Positions 43,794 to 51,930 of a DNA stretch of 64,000 bases are shown one piece after another (position 1 is the stretch's first letter; the number at the start of each line of letters is the position of its first letter). Under the pieces are notes generated by a model. That model had not been told where the DNA came from, ran no database searches, and saw only the letters and a list, made by a program, of their open reading frames with translations. The stretch is taken from NCBI RefSeq assembly GCF_020618775.1, contig NZ_JAESVB010000001.1, forward strand, positions 124,001 through 188,000, read 5' to 3'. The DNA is from Acidisoma silvae. GTDB taxonomy: Bacteria > Pseudomonadota > Alphaproteobacteria > Acetobacterales > Acetobacteraceae. The position numbers and the translations under genes were made by a program.

Positions 43794-44741
43794 ATGGCCC
43801 GTGAACCGATGCAGAGTTTAGCCCGCAAAGTCTGTGTTTTTGCATCGTTTTTGATTGCGGGCTCATCGCTGGTTACCGTCTCGGCTTTCGCGCATACCCA
43901 AAAAGTTGATCACCATCTGCATGCTTCGGCGTCGCACAAGCATGCGACCCATATCGCCAGCGCCAAGACCCACGGCCGCACGGTTGTCGCCCATAACGCC
44001 CATCACCATGGCACCGCCGTCGCATCCGCGAGCGCGCACGGCCATGCGATGAAGGAGCGGGTGGTCTATACCTACCGCCGCCACGGCAAGCTGTACACCC
44101 GCGCCATCTGGCGGACCCGCAATACGGTCGCGCTCTACGGTGACGGCGTCTATCACCATGGTTACCTGGAATGCGTGCCCTATGCCCGGCAGGTGTCCGG
44201 CATATCGCTCTCCGGCAATGCCTTTACCTGGTGGAATGAGGCTGCGGGCCGCTACGATCGCGGCCAGTCCCCGGCTGCCGGCAGCGTTCTAAACTTCCGG
44301 GCCAATGGCCGCATGCGCCTTGGCCATGTCGCGGTCGTGCAGGAAGTGGTCAATCGCCGTGAAATCCTGATTACCCAAGCCAATTGGGGCGGCCCCGGCT
44401 TTGTGCGCGGCGGCGTCTCCTCCGATATCTCGGTCGTCGACGTCTCTCCGAATAATGACTGGACGGCGGTGCGCATGGCGCTCGGCCATTCCGCGACCTA
44501 TGGCTCGGTCTACCCGACCTATGGCTTCATCTATGCGCATGGCGCACCGGCAACTCTGATGGCCGCCAATAGCCCGGCGCCGCAGATCGCACTCGGTGAT
44601 CGTGCGCCGGCGGATCTGCGCAGCGTGGCAGAACGCCGCTCCGACAAGGCGCTGTTCACGCAGAGCGTGCAGTTTGCCGCCGCTCCGGCTTTCGACGGCA
44701 CGGCGATTGCCGCCAGCGCGCCTGACCGCAACCTGCGCTGA
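43794..44741 (+). CDS. Secreted His-rich CHAP-domain amidase
   Basis: 315 residues from ATG 43794. A signal peptide (ARKVCVFASFLIAGSSLV...) is followed by a histidine-rich stretch (residues 34-86, about fourteen His) and a CHAP domain with catalytic C127 (ECVPYARQ) and H178 (RLGHVAVV). CHAP enzymes cut peptidoglycan peptides. The His-rich segment suggests metal binding or regulation, which is inference. A 349-base gap with a hairpin precedes it. The C-terminal ~80 residues are low-complexity. Confidence 0.82.
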   Translation: MAREPMQSLARKVCVFASFLIAGSSLVTVSAFAHTQKVDHHLHASASHKHATHIASAKTHGRTVVAHNAHHHGTAVASASAHGHAMKERVVYTYRRHGKLYTRAIWRTRNTVALYGDGVYHHGYLECVPYARQVSGISLSGNAFTWWNEAAGRYDRGQSPAAGSVLNFRANGRMRLGHVAVVQEVVNRREILITQANWGGPGFVRGGVSSDISVVDVSPNNDWTAVRMALGHSATYGSVYPTYGFIYAHGAPATLMAANSPAPQIALGDRAPADLRSVAERRSDKALFTQSVQFAAAPAFDGTAIAASAPDRNLR

Positions 44742-44856
44742 CCCGCGATCACGGCGGATTGTCCTGACCGCCGGTCGGCTCCCGCCTTCGACCGTCTTCC
44801 AAGCTTCATAATCGCCCCCTAAGCTCCTTGCCGTCGGCATCGAGCAGGGAAGGGGT

Positions 44857-44984
44857 GTGTCTTCCGTAATTCGCAGCAATCCGGCGGTGGTCACGGCAGT
44901 GGCAGCCAGATTCTGGGCCTGATCGGATTCGTCGGACTGTCGCTGCTCGTTCAGGCGGCAGCGTCCGGCGTCGCCGGTCATGCT
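44857..44984 (+). other. Out-of-frame N-terminus of tspO
   Basis: GTG at 44857, behind AGGGAAGGGG, starts VSSVIRSNPAVVTAVAA in one frame; the continuation ILGLIGFVGLSLLVQAAASG, a typical first TspO helix, is in the frame of the downstream gene from 44910. Between 44905 and 44912 the frames shift (two extra bases, AG at 44908-44909, or one lost). This stretch looks like the missing first helix. Confidence 0.55.
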
Positions 44985-45386
44985 GTGAATCATTGGTATC
45001 TGTCGCTGCGCCAGCCGCCCCTGACGGCGCCTAATGCCGTCTTCGCCCTGTTCTGGCTGTTGGCCGATCTCAGCCTGGGCCTATCCGCCTGGGTCTTGTG
45101 GCGGCGCTTGGACCCCTGGCGCCTCAGCCCGCGCGCGGCATTGCGCCTCTGGGCTTGGGAAATCGCGCTCATCGCCCTTTGGGCGCCGGCCTTTTTCGGC
45201 CTGCATGCGCCGGTGGCGGGGCTGGTTGTCCTGTTGCCGCTGTTCGGCACTGCTTCTGCAACGGCCTATGCTTTTTGGTATCGGGATCGCCTTGCGGCCG
45301 CTTTGTTACTCCCTTCTCTGCTCTGGCTCTGCTATGGAGCCTATCTCAATGTGGGATTTTGGTGGCTGAACCCTGCCTTCGGCTGA
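44985..45386 (+). CDS. TspO/MBR family protein, possibly truncated by a frameshift
   Basis: 133 residues from GTG 44985: WYLSLRQPPLTAPNAVFALFWLLADLSLG and the late LLPSLLWLCYGAYLNVGFWWLN are typical of the five-helix tryptophan-rich TspO fold, which binds tetrapyrroles and acts in stress or signalling. Family members are about 150-160 residues and have another helix first; that helix is encoded just upstream but enters through a frameshift near 44908. Either the gene is broken, translation starts at this internal GTG with four helices, or the shift is a sequencing error. Confidence 0.65.
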   Translation: MNHWYLSLRQPPLTAPNAVFALFWLLADLSLGLSAWVLWRRLDPWRLSPRAALRLWAWEIALIALWAPAFFGLHAPVAGLVVLLPLFGTASATAYAFWYRDRLAAALLLPSLLWLCYGAYLNVGFWWLNPAFG

Positions 45387-45475
45387 TAAGGCCCGCAGCG
45401 GACGCCATCATAACGCGAAAGACGGCACAGTCCCTTGGGGCTTCCGCTTTCCCGGACGGAGCAGACGATAAAGAT

Positions 45476-46189
45476 ATGACCAGTCGGATCATTACGCGGG
45501 TTGTGCCCGGCTTGCTCATGGGCCTTCTCGCGACGGCCGCCATGCCGGTTCACCACGCCATGGCCCAGGCGGCTCTGCCTTCGCCAAATTCCATGGGGCC
45601 CGTCGTCCAGGGTGGCAATGGCGGTCCGGCGTCGCAGCCATCCGTCGCCGGTCTGCCCGGTGCCCGTCGTTCCGGTCCGGTCAACCAGGGCACGGTCGAT
45701 GCCACCCTGCTGTCGCCGAATGACGAACTGTTCGACAGCATCAATCGCGGTGACCTCACGGCCGCGCGTGACGCATTGTCGCGCGGCGCTGACCTCGGCG
45801 CCACCGACGCGGTCGGCCAGACCCCGATCGACCTATCCGTCTCGCTCGGCCGCAATAGCATCACCTTCCTGCTCGTGACGCTGATGCATGCCGGTGGCGG
45901 TGACATTACCGACGCACAGGGGCCGATGGCCGAGCCGCCGGCCAATACGATCGGGCTGAGCTCGAAAGACCAGAAGGTCGTCAACACGCCGGTCGGCTTC
46001 TTCAGCGCGCCGGCCACCGCTGCCGCGACCGCCAAGACAACCGGCAAGCAGAAGCATTATCAGACGGTGGCGGCCCATCCCGCGACGCAGACCGGCAGCT
46101 TTGCCGAAAGCGCACCGGCCTATTCCGGCGGCTCCGGCTCACCCAATGCCGCTGCTGGCTTTGTCGGCTTCGGCCCCAGCGCGCAGTAA
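45476..46189 (+). CDS. Exported ankyrin-repeat protein
   Basis: 237 residues from ATG 45476 (the open frame extends upstream but without a start signal). A signal peptide (VVPGLLMGLLATAAMPVHHA) and Pro/Gly-rich linker lead to one or two ankyrin-type repeats (INRGDLTAARDALSRGADLG ... DAVGQTPIDLSVSLGRNSIT). The C-terminal third is low-complexity Ala/Gly/Ser. Likely a periplasmic protein-binding module; partner unknown. Convergent with mscL. Confidence 0.75.
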   Translation: MTSRIITRVVPGLLMGLLATAAMPVHHAMAQAALPSPNSMGPVVQGGNGGPASQPSVAGLPGARRSGPVNQGTVDATLLSPNDELFDSINRGDLTAARDALSRGADLGATDAVGQTPIDLSVSLGRNSITFLLVTLMHAGGGDITDAQGPMAEPPANTIGLSSKDQKVVNTPVGFFSAPATAAATAKTTGKQKHYQTVAAHPATQTGSFAESAPAYSGGSGSPNAAAGFVGFGPSAQ

Positions 46190-46225
46190 GCGCGCCGGCA
46201 GCCTTGGCCGGTTAGCTGGGGCCGT

Positions 46226-46735
46226 TCAGTTCGGGTCGATCAGCTTCGGGCTGACGACCGCCGGGGCGGCCAAACCGTCCTGAGCCTTCAGAAGATCGCG
46301 GATTTCCGTCAGCAGCAATTCGCTCTGCGTCGGTGCGGGCGGTGCGGCCGGCGCTGCCTCGGGCTTGCTGTGCAGCTTGGAGATCACCTTCACCAGCCAG
46401 AAGATGGCGAAAGCCACGATCACGAAATTGATCACGGCATTGATGAAGAGGCCGAAATTCATCGTCACGGCGCCGGCCTTCTGGGCGTCGGCCAAGGTCG
46501 CCGCATGCGGACCCTTCAGCGTCAGGAACAGATTGCTGAAATCGATACCGCCTACGATCAGGCCCAGAATCGGGTTGAGGATATCCTTCACCAGGCTGCT
46601 GACGATGCCAGTGAAGGCCGCGCCGATGATGATACCGACCGCGAGGTCGATAACATTGCCCCGCATGATGAAAGCCTGAAATTCCTGCACCCAGGCTGGG
46701 CGTTGCGGCAGGCCCTTAAGGTCGAATTGCGCCAT
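46226..46735 (-). CDS. mscL: Large-conductance mechanosensitive channel
   Basis: 169 residues from ATG 46735, which has GGAGG six bases upstream; the longer frame to 46825 lacks a ribosome-binding site. The first helix region [20 protein letters not shown] and second membrane helix [19 protein letters not shown], plus the C-terminal coiled part [11 protein letters not shown], are as expected. It opens under membrane tension to save cells from osmotic downshock. An Ala/Pro linker (about 134-150) makes it longer than E. coli MscL. Confidence 0.95.
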   Translation of the reverse strand: MAQFDLKGLPQRPAWVQEFQAFIMRGNVIDLAVGIIIGAAFTGIVSSLVKDILNPILGLIVGGIDFSNLFLTLKGPHAATLADAQKAGAVTMNFGLFINAVINFVIVAFAIFWLVKVISKLHSKPEAAPAAPPAPTQSELLLTEIRDLLKAQDGLAAPAVVSPKLIDPN

Positions 46736-46879
46736 CGAATCCTCCGTTTTCCGTGCGATGCCCTTGCCGGGCGACGAGTTGCGTGACTTCCTGAAAGGTT
46801 CGATCCCATTCGGATTACTCGACAATGGGGCTCGATTGGACGATGGGAAGAGGCAGATCCCAACCTTAGAAGGGTCAGC

Positions 46880-47368
46880 ATGACACGCAAGCTCACCATC
46901 AGTTCTAGTCTCGCCCTGGTCGCGGTGAGTTTTTTAACGGCCTGCGGGTCGAGCAATCCGGGCCGCACCTCCGGCGGCGTCGCGACGGGGGCCGGAACCG
47001 GCGCCGCGATCGGCATCATCGGCGGTCCGATCGGCATCGTCATCGGCGCGGCTGTCGGTGCGGGTGCTGGCGCGCTGACGGCCACCAATACGACGCCGCA
47101 GCAAGTCAATCTGGGCGATCCGCTCTGGGCGCGCAGTCACCCGGCGCCGGCCGTTCCCAGTTCGATGCCGGTGGCGGGGGGCAATGCCTATAGCGGCATG
47201 GCGGCGCCGCAGCCTTTGTCCAGCGGCGGGCCTGAGCCTTATCCGGCCGGACAGCAGGGCTATGGGCAGCCGTCACCGGGCGCGCAGCCCCTGCCGCAGA
47301 GCGGGCCTATTCAGAGCCAGTCCCTGGCGGCGCCCGGCGCCGGCCAGCCGACCCAGCTTTCTCCATAA
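46880..47368 (+). CDS. Glycine-zipper lipoprotein
   Basis: 162 residues with a lipoprotein signal ending in LTAC (Cys22), then a glycine-rich hydrophobic stretch ([20 protein letters not shown] and beyond), typical of glycine-zipper 2TM-like proteins that insert in or bridge membranes, and a Pro/Gln/Ser-rich tail. Likely outer-membrane or inner-membrane anchored. The stop lies in an A-run that also belongs to the following terminator. Confidence 0.78.
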   Translation: MTRKLTISSSLALVAVSFLTACGSSNPGRTSGGVATGAGTGAAIGIIGGPIGIVIGAAVGAGAGALTATNTTPQQVNLGDPLWARSHPAPAVPSSMPVAGGNAYSGMAAPQPLSSGGPEPYPAGQQGYGQPSPGAQPLPQSGPIQSQSLAAPGAGQPTQLSP

Positions 47369-47371
47369 AAA

Positions 47372-47407
47372 AAAGCGGCGCGCCTCACGGTCGAGGCGCG
47401 CCGCTTT
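47372..47407 (-). terminator. Rho-independent terminator
   Basis: AAAGCGGCGCGCCTC (47372-47386) pairs perfectly with GAGGCGCGCCGCTTT (47393-47407). On the minus strand it is followed by a T8 run, so it mainly ends the leftward lipoprotein gene and operon; it may also stop the rightward lipoprotein. Confidence 0.88.
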
Positions 47408-47430
47408 CCGGTCAGGCGGGATCGACTCGC

Positions 47431-47886
47431 TTATTGGGCCGGCGGCAGGATCGGCGGCTTCGTCAGGTCGCTGCCCGTGGGCTCGGCCAGATCGGCCGGC
47501 GGCGGCGTGATCGGCTGGCCGGTGGCCCCGGCCTGCGGTGTCGCGGTGATGCTCCCGACATTGGCCGGCTGTGTATCCAGATGGCGCATGCAATCCGTCA
47601 TCACATCCTGACGCTGATGCTCGATCGCCAAGGCGTTGGTCGAATTGGGCAGGGTGGAGGTCGCGGCAAAAGGCGAGCTGCTGGGGTCGCTCTGCGCCAG
47701 CGCGTCGGCATTGGCCTGCGTCACCACCTGATCGGCGATGCGGTGGCAGGTGTCATATTGCGACTGCTCGCTGCGGGACTGCTGCGGCGCTGCGGCGCAG
47801 GCGGCCAGCAGGCCCAGCGGCAGGGCCAGAACGGCCAGGGTGGCGGCGCTCTGTCTGAGGCGGCGGGAAGCGGAAGACGGGCTCAT
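47431..47886 (-). CDS. Putative lipoprotein, last gene of the transglutaminase operon
   Basis: 151 residues: signal ending LAAC (Cys30), then a helical part with two cysteines (YDTCHRIADQV and VMTDCMRHLDT) and a Pro/Thr-rich tail. No known family. Its ATG overlaps the stop of the upstream hypothetical gene (ATGA at 47883-47886), so it is co-translated with it. Ends at a strong terminator, making it the operon's last gene. Confidence 0.7.
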   Translation of the reverse strand: MSPSSASRRLRQSAATLAVLALPLGLLAACAAAPQQSRSEQSQYDTCHRIADQVVTQANADALAQSDPSSSPFAATSTLPNSTNALAIEHQRQDVMTDCMRHLDTQPANVGSITATPQAGATGQPITPPPADLAEPTGSDLTKPPILPPAQ

Positions 47887-48416
47887 GCAGAGACTCCAGT
47901 AAAGGTCTGGCCGCCGTCGCGGTCGGAAAACCGCGCAGGCAGGTTGCGGCGAAGGGAGGCGTCATCGAAGCGGGCGTCGTCGGTCAGGTCGGCACGCGCC
48001 GCTGCTCGCATCAGCGCACGGTCGACCCTGGCGCCATCTCGTTTCGATGACAAATAGAGTTTGGCCCAGGGGGCCGTCGCCAGAATATGCACCAGCGCCA
48101 GCAGGCGCAGGCAGAGCGAAATGCCGCCGAGCGTGGCCAGATCGGCCACGTCATCCACGGCGCCGGCCCAGCAGCGGGCATCCCGGTCGATGACGTCGAA
48201 ATCAGCGATCTGGCCGTCCGAGGTCGGAAAGCGGAAGCTGCGCTGCGCCCCCCAATTGGCGGAAAGCGAATGCGCGCGGGCAGCCTCCCAGGCGGCTTCC
48301 AAATCCTTCAGCGGCACCGGCGGCATGGCGGCAGGCGGCACGGCGACGCGATAGAGAACGTGGTCCGGGCCATTGTCACGCATTTCGACGGACGAGGATG
48401 GGTATTCATCAGCCAT
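47883..48416 (-). CDS. Hypothetical protein in the transglutaminase operon
   Basis: 177 residues from ATG 48416 (MADEYPSSSVEMRDNG); the frame is open to 48488 but without a signal. A soluble N-terminal half is followed by a moderately hydrophobic stretch LATLGGISLCLRLLALVHIL that may be a membrane helix, and a basic C-terminus. I do not recognise the family. It lies 79 bases after the second transglutaminase gene and overlaps the lipoprotein gene by four bases, so it is probably part of the same system. Confidence 0.6.
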   Translation of the reverse strand: MADEYPSSSVEMRDNGPDHVLYRVAVPPAAMPPVPLKDLEAAWEAARAHSLSANWGAQRSFRFPTSDGQIADFDVIDRDARCWAGAVDDVADLATLGGISLCLRLLALVHILATAPWAKLYLSSKRDGARVDRALMRAAARADLTDDARFDDASLRRNLPARFSDRDGGQTFTGVSA

Positions 48417-48494
48417 AAGCCAGAATGCCCCGGCTTGAGGTTCCGCGCCAGCATCGCGCGGCCTGTCCCGCAAAAACCTGCCTTGCAAGCGTCC

Positions 48495-49373
48495 TCAATC
48501 CTCAAGCGGCTCAAGATCGACCGAGACGTCGAGGCCATGCGGGCCACCGCCGAGAATGATGCCGCGCAGGGGCGACACGTCGCTGAACTCCCGGCCCCAG
48601 CCCAGCACCACATGCTCGTCTTGCACGATGATATTGTTGGTCGGGTCCAGGTCGACCCAGCCGAGGCCGGAGCCGAGCCAGGCGCCGACCCAGGCATGGG
48701 ACACATCGGCGCCGACGCGGCGCGGCTGGCCCGGACGCGGATAGGTGCGGATATAGCCCGATGTATAGCGTGCCGGCAGGCCCAGGCTGCGCAGGCCCGC
48801 GATCATGAGATGAGCGAAATCCTGGCAGACGCCGGCTCTCTGCGCCATCACGCGGGCGACCGAGGTGGTGATGGTCGTGCTGAAAGGCTTGAAGGCGAAA
48901 TCCCGCTTGATCCGGGCATTGAGTTCGATGAGCCCGGCCAGGATCGGCCGTCCCGGAGGAAAGGACTGTGCCGCATAGGGGCCTGCACCCTGGTCATTGG
49001 GCACCAGGGGACCGGCGAAGGTGAATTCGGCCGCTTCCCAGGCATCGCGTCCACCGGCCGCCGCTTCGGCCGCCACCTGTTCCCAGGGTGGCGTCGATTC
49101 CGGTTCGGGCGATTTGGGGAAGGCGACGTCGATTTCGGAAATCGCCGTCACCTCCAGCCGGTCATGCGGCTCCTCGATGAAGATCCATTCGACGCGATTG
49201 CCGAAGTGGTCGACCGCGCGAGCGGTGCGGGCCGGCATCGGATCGCAATGAATGGCGACGCCGCTGACCTGCTGCCAGGGCAGGGTGCGCGGACTGAGAT
49301 GCAGCATATGGCTCGCAAGATCGACCTGCTCGTCATAGCTGTAGCTGGTAGTGTGGCGGAGTTTGAAACGCAT
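48495..49373 (-). CDS. Transglutaminase-like cysteine protein (BTLCP group)
   Basis: 292 residues: an N-terminal beta domain (MRFKLRHTTSYSYDEQVDLA) typical of the family and a transglutaminase core with triad C183 (GVCQDFAH), H227 (VSHAWVG) and D243 (WVDLDPTNN). Bacterial relatives act as amidases or peptide transferases rather than true protein cross-linkers. It lies directly after the ATP-grasp/alpha-E gene (14-base gap), in the conserved order known for this system. Confidence 0.9.
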   Translation of the reverse strand: MRFKLRHTTSYSYDEQVDLASHMLHLSPRTLPWQQVSGVAIHCDPMPARTARAVDHFGNRVEWIFIEEPHDRLEVTAISEIDVAFPKSPEPESTPPWEQVAAEAAAGGRDAWEAAEFTFAGPLVPNDQGAGPYAAQSFPPGRPILAGLIELNARIKRDFAFKPFSTTITTSVARVMAQRAGVCQDFAHLMIAGLRSLGLPARYTSGYIRTYPRPGQPRRVGADVSHAWVGAWLGSGLGWVDLDPTNNIIVQDEHVVLGWGREFSDVSPLRGIILGGGPHGLDVSVDLEPLED

Positions 49374-49387
49374 GGGTGATGGGCCGA

Positions 49388-51892
49388 TCAGGCCGCGCCG
49401 CGCATCAGCGGGGCTTCGTCTTCCTGCTCCACGCCGACGGCGCGGGGCATCGGCAGCAAGGCGAAGTAGCGGCGGAAGATGAGGTCGGACAGCGCGCGGA
49501 TGCCGTCCGCCTGCGCACGCAACTGGCCCGGCACGGACGCAAGGGCGGCCGCGTTTTCCTGGCCAGCGACGACATCGGCGACAATGGTTTGCGTCGCCTG
49601 GAGCAAGGCTTCCGCTTGCGCGGTCACACGCTCGTCGCCGCCGTCACCGATGCTGCGCAGCAGGCGCGTCAGCGTCTGCAACTGGAAGGCCAGCGCACGA
49701 GGATTGCTGTCGTCGGCAATCACCAGATCCAGCACAGGCCCTGCCTGGAGCGTCGTGAAATAGCGGCTGCGATAGGTAATGGCCGAGTCGCAGATTTCCA
49801 AAGCCAGCCGCAGGCCCAGTTCCCAACGAGGTTCCGGCTGATCCAGCACGATGGCGAGGCTGTCGGCGGTCAGCGTGGCGCGTTCCACCCGGCGGCCCAT
49901 GTCCAGAAACAGCCAGCTGCCGCCGCGCACCATATTTTCGGCGGCAAGGCCGGAGACGACCGTCGAAAAGCGTTGAATGCTGGCCATGGCAAGGGCCAGC
50001 CCGTCCAGCTTGCCGCCGCTGGCCGCGATCTCGTCGGTCGCGGCGCGCAGCATATGCATGAAGGCCGCATACATCTCGCCGGTCAGCCGGTCGCGCACCA
50101 GGGCGGTCAGCCGTCCGGCCTGGGTCAGCAGCCGGCCGATGGGGCCGATTTCGCGCGTCATGGCCACGATCATGGCGGCGGTCGGCGCACTCTTGCCGGC
50201 TTCACCGCTGTCGTTGAGATGCGAGGCGGCCAGACAGGCGTCCAGCAGCTGAAGTTCCAGATGTTCGCGTGGCATCGGCGGATTGCGGCCAAGGCGCAGG
50301 ATAATGCCGCGCGTCAGCCGCGCCGCCGTTTCCAGCCGTTCGATATAGCGGCCGAGCCAGAACATATTGTCGGCCGTGCGGCTGGGCAATTCGCCGAAGG
50401 TGCGGCGGATGGCAAGGCTTGCCTGCGGCACGACGGCGGGACCGACGATGTTTTCCATCCCCTCGGCCAGAACCCAGACGTCTTTCGAGATGCCACGCGC
50501 GGGCAACTGGCCGGTCGGCTGGCCCGGCTCCAGATGTCGCGCCAGGCCCCCCGGCATGGCGTGCCAACGGCCGCCGCTTTTGACCAGGAACAGACGCAGC
50601 ACGATGGGCTGCGGCACCAGTTCATTGCCGCGGGCGCAGGGCGCCAGAGAGGGCGAGGTCGCCCGCATCGCCGCGTAATCCTGCGGCTGGGCCGCGATCT
50701 TCCTGAACAATTCGGCCCGTTCGGCCGGATCCATGTCTTCCGGCCGCCACAGTGTGACGCTGCCGCCCGAGGCCGGCAGGAAATGCCATTCCGTCCGCTC
50801 GGCCTCGACCCGCGCCCGCGCCGCGGCGTCACCCAGCCACAGGGTCTCGACATTGGGCAGCAGCAGGTCTTCGCCCAGGAAGTGCCGGGCCAGACCGGGC
50901 AGGAAATGCGGCATCGCCGGCGCTTCGGCCAGGCCGGAGCCAGGATGATTGACCACCCGCACGGTCCCGGCGCGCACCGCGTCCATCAGGCCGGGCACGC
51001 CGAGCAGGCTGCTGGAATTGAGTTCCAGCGGGTCCAGCATCCGGCCGCTCATGCGCCGCAGGATGACGTCGATGCGATGCAGCCCGTTGAGCATCTTGAG
51101 ATAGACGATGCCGCCGCGAATGGTCAGGTCGCCGCCTTCCACCAGGCTACAGGACAGTTCCTGGCTCAGCAGCATATGTTCCAGCCATTGCGGGCTGCCG
51201 GGGCCGGGCGTCAGCAGCGCGACATTGGGATGCGCGCGGCCGGGCGGCGCGGCCTGGACCAGCGCATCCTGCCAGAGATCGAAAAAGGGCCGCAGCGGGC
51301 GGATCTGCACCGAGCGGAACATCTCCGGCACGACGCGCGACAGGATGCGGCGATTTTCGCGCGCCATGCCGGCACCCGCCGCACCCGCCGTGCGGTCGCT
51401 CAGCACGCGCCACCGGCCGTCCGGCGCGCGAATGAGGTCGGCGGCGTAGAAATTGAGCTTGGGGTGATCGGCCGTCGGCTGGGTATGGCAGGCGCGCAGG
51501 AAGCCGCGATTGTTGAAGATCAGCGCGGGTGGCAGCAGGCCCTCGGCCAAAACCCTTTGCTCGCCGTAAACATCGCCCAGCAAGGCCTCGAACAAGGTCG
51601 CCCGCTGGCTCAGCCCCTCTTCCAGTTCCTGGAACTCCCGCGCGGCGAGCGGCAGCGGAATGGGATCGCAGCGCCACAGGCTGTCGCCCTCGTCCGCGCC
51701 ACTGGCCGGCGCGCCGGGCAGGATGCTGCGGACGCCTTCGTCCTCGAAGGCCTGATCCAGCCGCCGCTGGCGGTTGGCAAGGCTGTCCGACAGCATCGAC
51801 AACCCACCCAGCACCGCGCGCCAATGAGGGCGGACATGGCGCGTGCCATCCACCATCTCATCAACGCCGTCGCGGAGGCCGGAGAGGTTCAT
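49388..51892 (-). CDS. Circularly permuted ATP-grasp and alpha-E domain fusion
   Basis: 834 residues. The first ~480 form a circularly permuted type 2 ATP-grasp (DUF404/407; VYGEQRVLAEGLLPP, LKMLNGLHRIDVILRR, VRVVNHPGSGLAEAP), expected to ligate a carboxylate to an amine using ATP. The last ~320 are the all-helical alpha-E domain (DUF403; RTADNMFWLGRYIERLETAA). The two are separate genes in many bacteria, fused here. Located between two transglutaminase-type genes, as in the predicted peptide-synthesising system of this type. Confidence 0.92.
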   Translation of the reverse strand: MNLSGLRDGVDEMVDGTRHVRPHWRAVLGGLSMLSDSLANRQRRLDQAFEDEGVRSILPGAPASGADEGDSLWRCDPIPLPLAAREFQELEEGLSQRATLFEALLGDVYGEQRVLAEGLLPPALIFNNRGFLRACHTQPTADHPKLNFYAADLIRAPDGRWRVLSDRTAGAAGAGMARENRRILSRVVPEMFRSVQIRPLRPFFDLWQDALVQAAPPGRAHPNVALLTPGPGSPQWLEHMLLSQELSCSLVEGGDLTIRGGIVYLKMLNGLHRIDVILRRMSGRMLDPLELNSSSLLGVPGLMDAVRAGTVRVVNHPGSGLAEAPAMPHFLPGLARHFLGEDLLLPNVETLWLGDAAARARVEAERTEWHFLPASGGSVTLWRPEDMDPAERAELFRKIAAQPQDYAAMRATSPSLAPCARGNELVPQPIVLRLFLVKSGGRWHAMPGGLARHLEPGQPTGQLPARGISKDVWVLAEGMENIVGPAVVPQASLAIRRTFGELPSRTADNMFWLGRYIERLETAARLTRGIILRLGRNPPMPREHLELQLLDACLAASHLNDSGEAGKSAPTAAMIVAMTREIGPIGRLLTQAGRLTALVRDRLTGEMYAAFMHMLRAATDEIAASGGKLDGLALAMASIQRFSTVVSGLAAENMVRGGSWLFLDMGRRVERATLTADSLAIVLDQPEPRWELGLRLALEICDSAITYRSRYFTTLQAGPVLDLVIADDSNPRALAFQLQTLTRLLRSIGDGGDERVTAQAEALLQATQTIVADVVAGQENAAALASVPGQLRAQADGIRALSDLIFRRYFALLPMPRAVGVEQEDEAPLMRGAA

Positions 51893-51930
51893 CTCGTCGC
51901 AGTCATGGTTTCGATGCGCTTATGGCCCGT

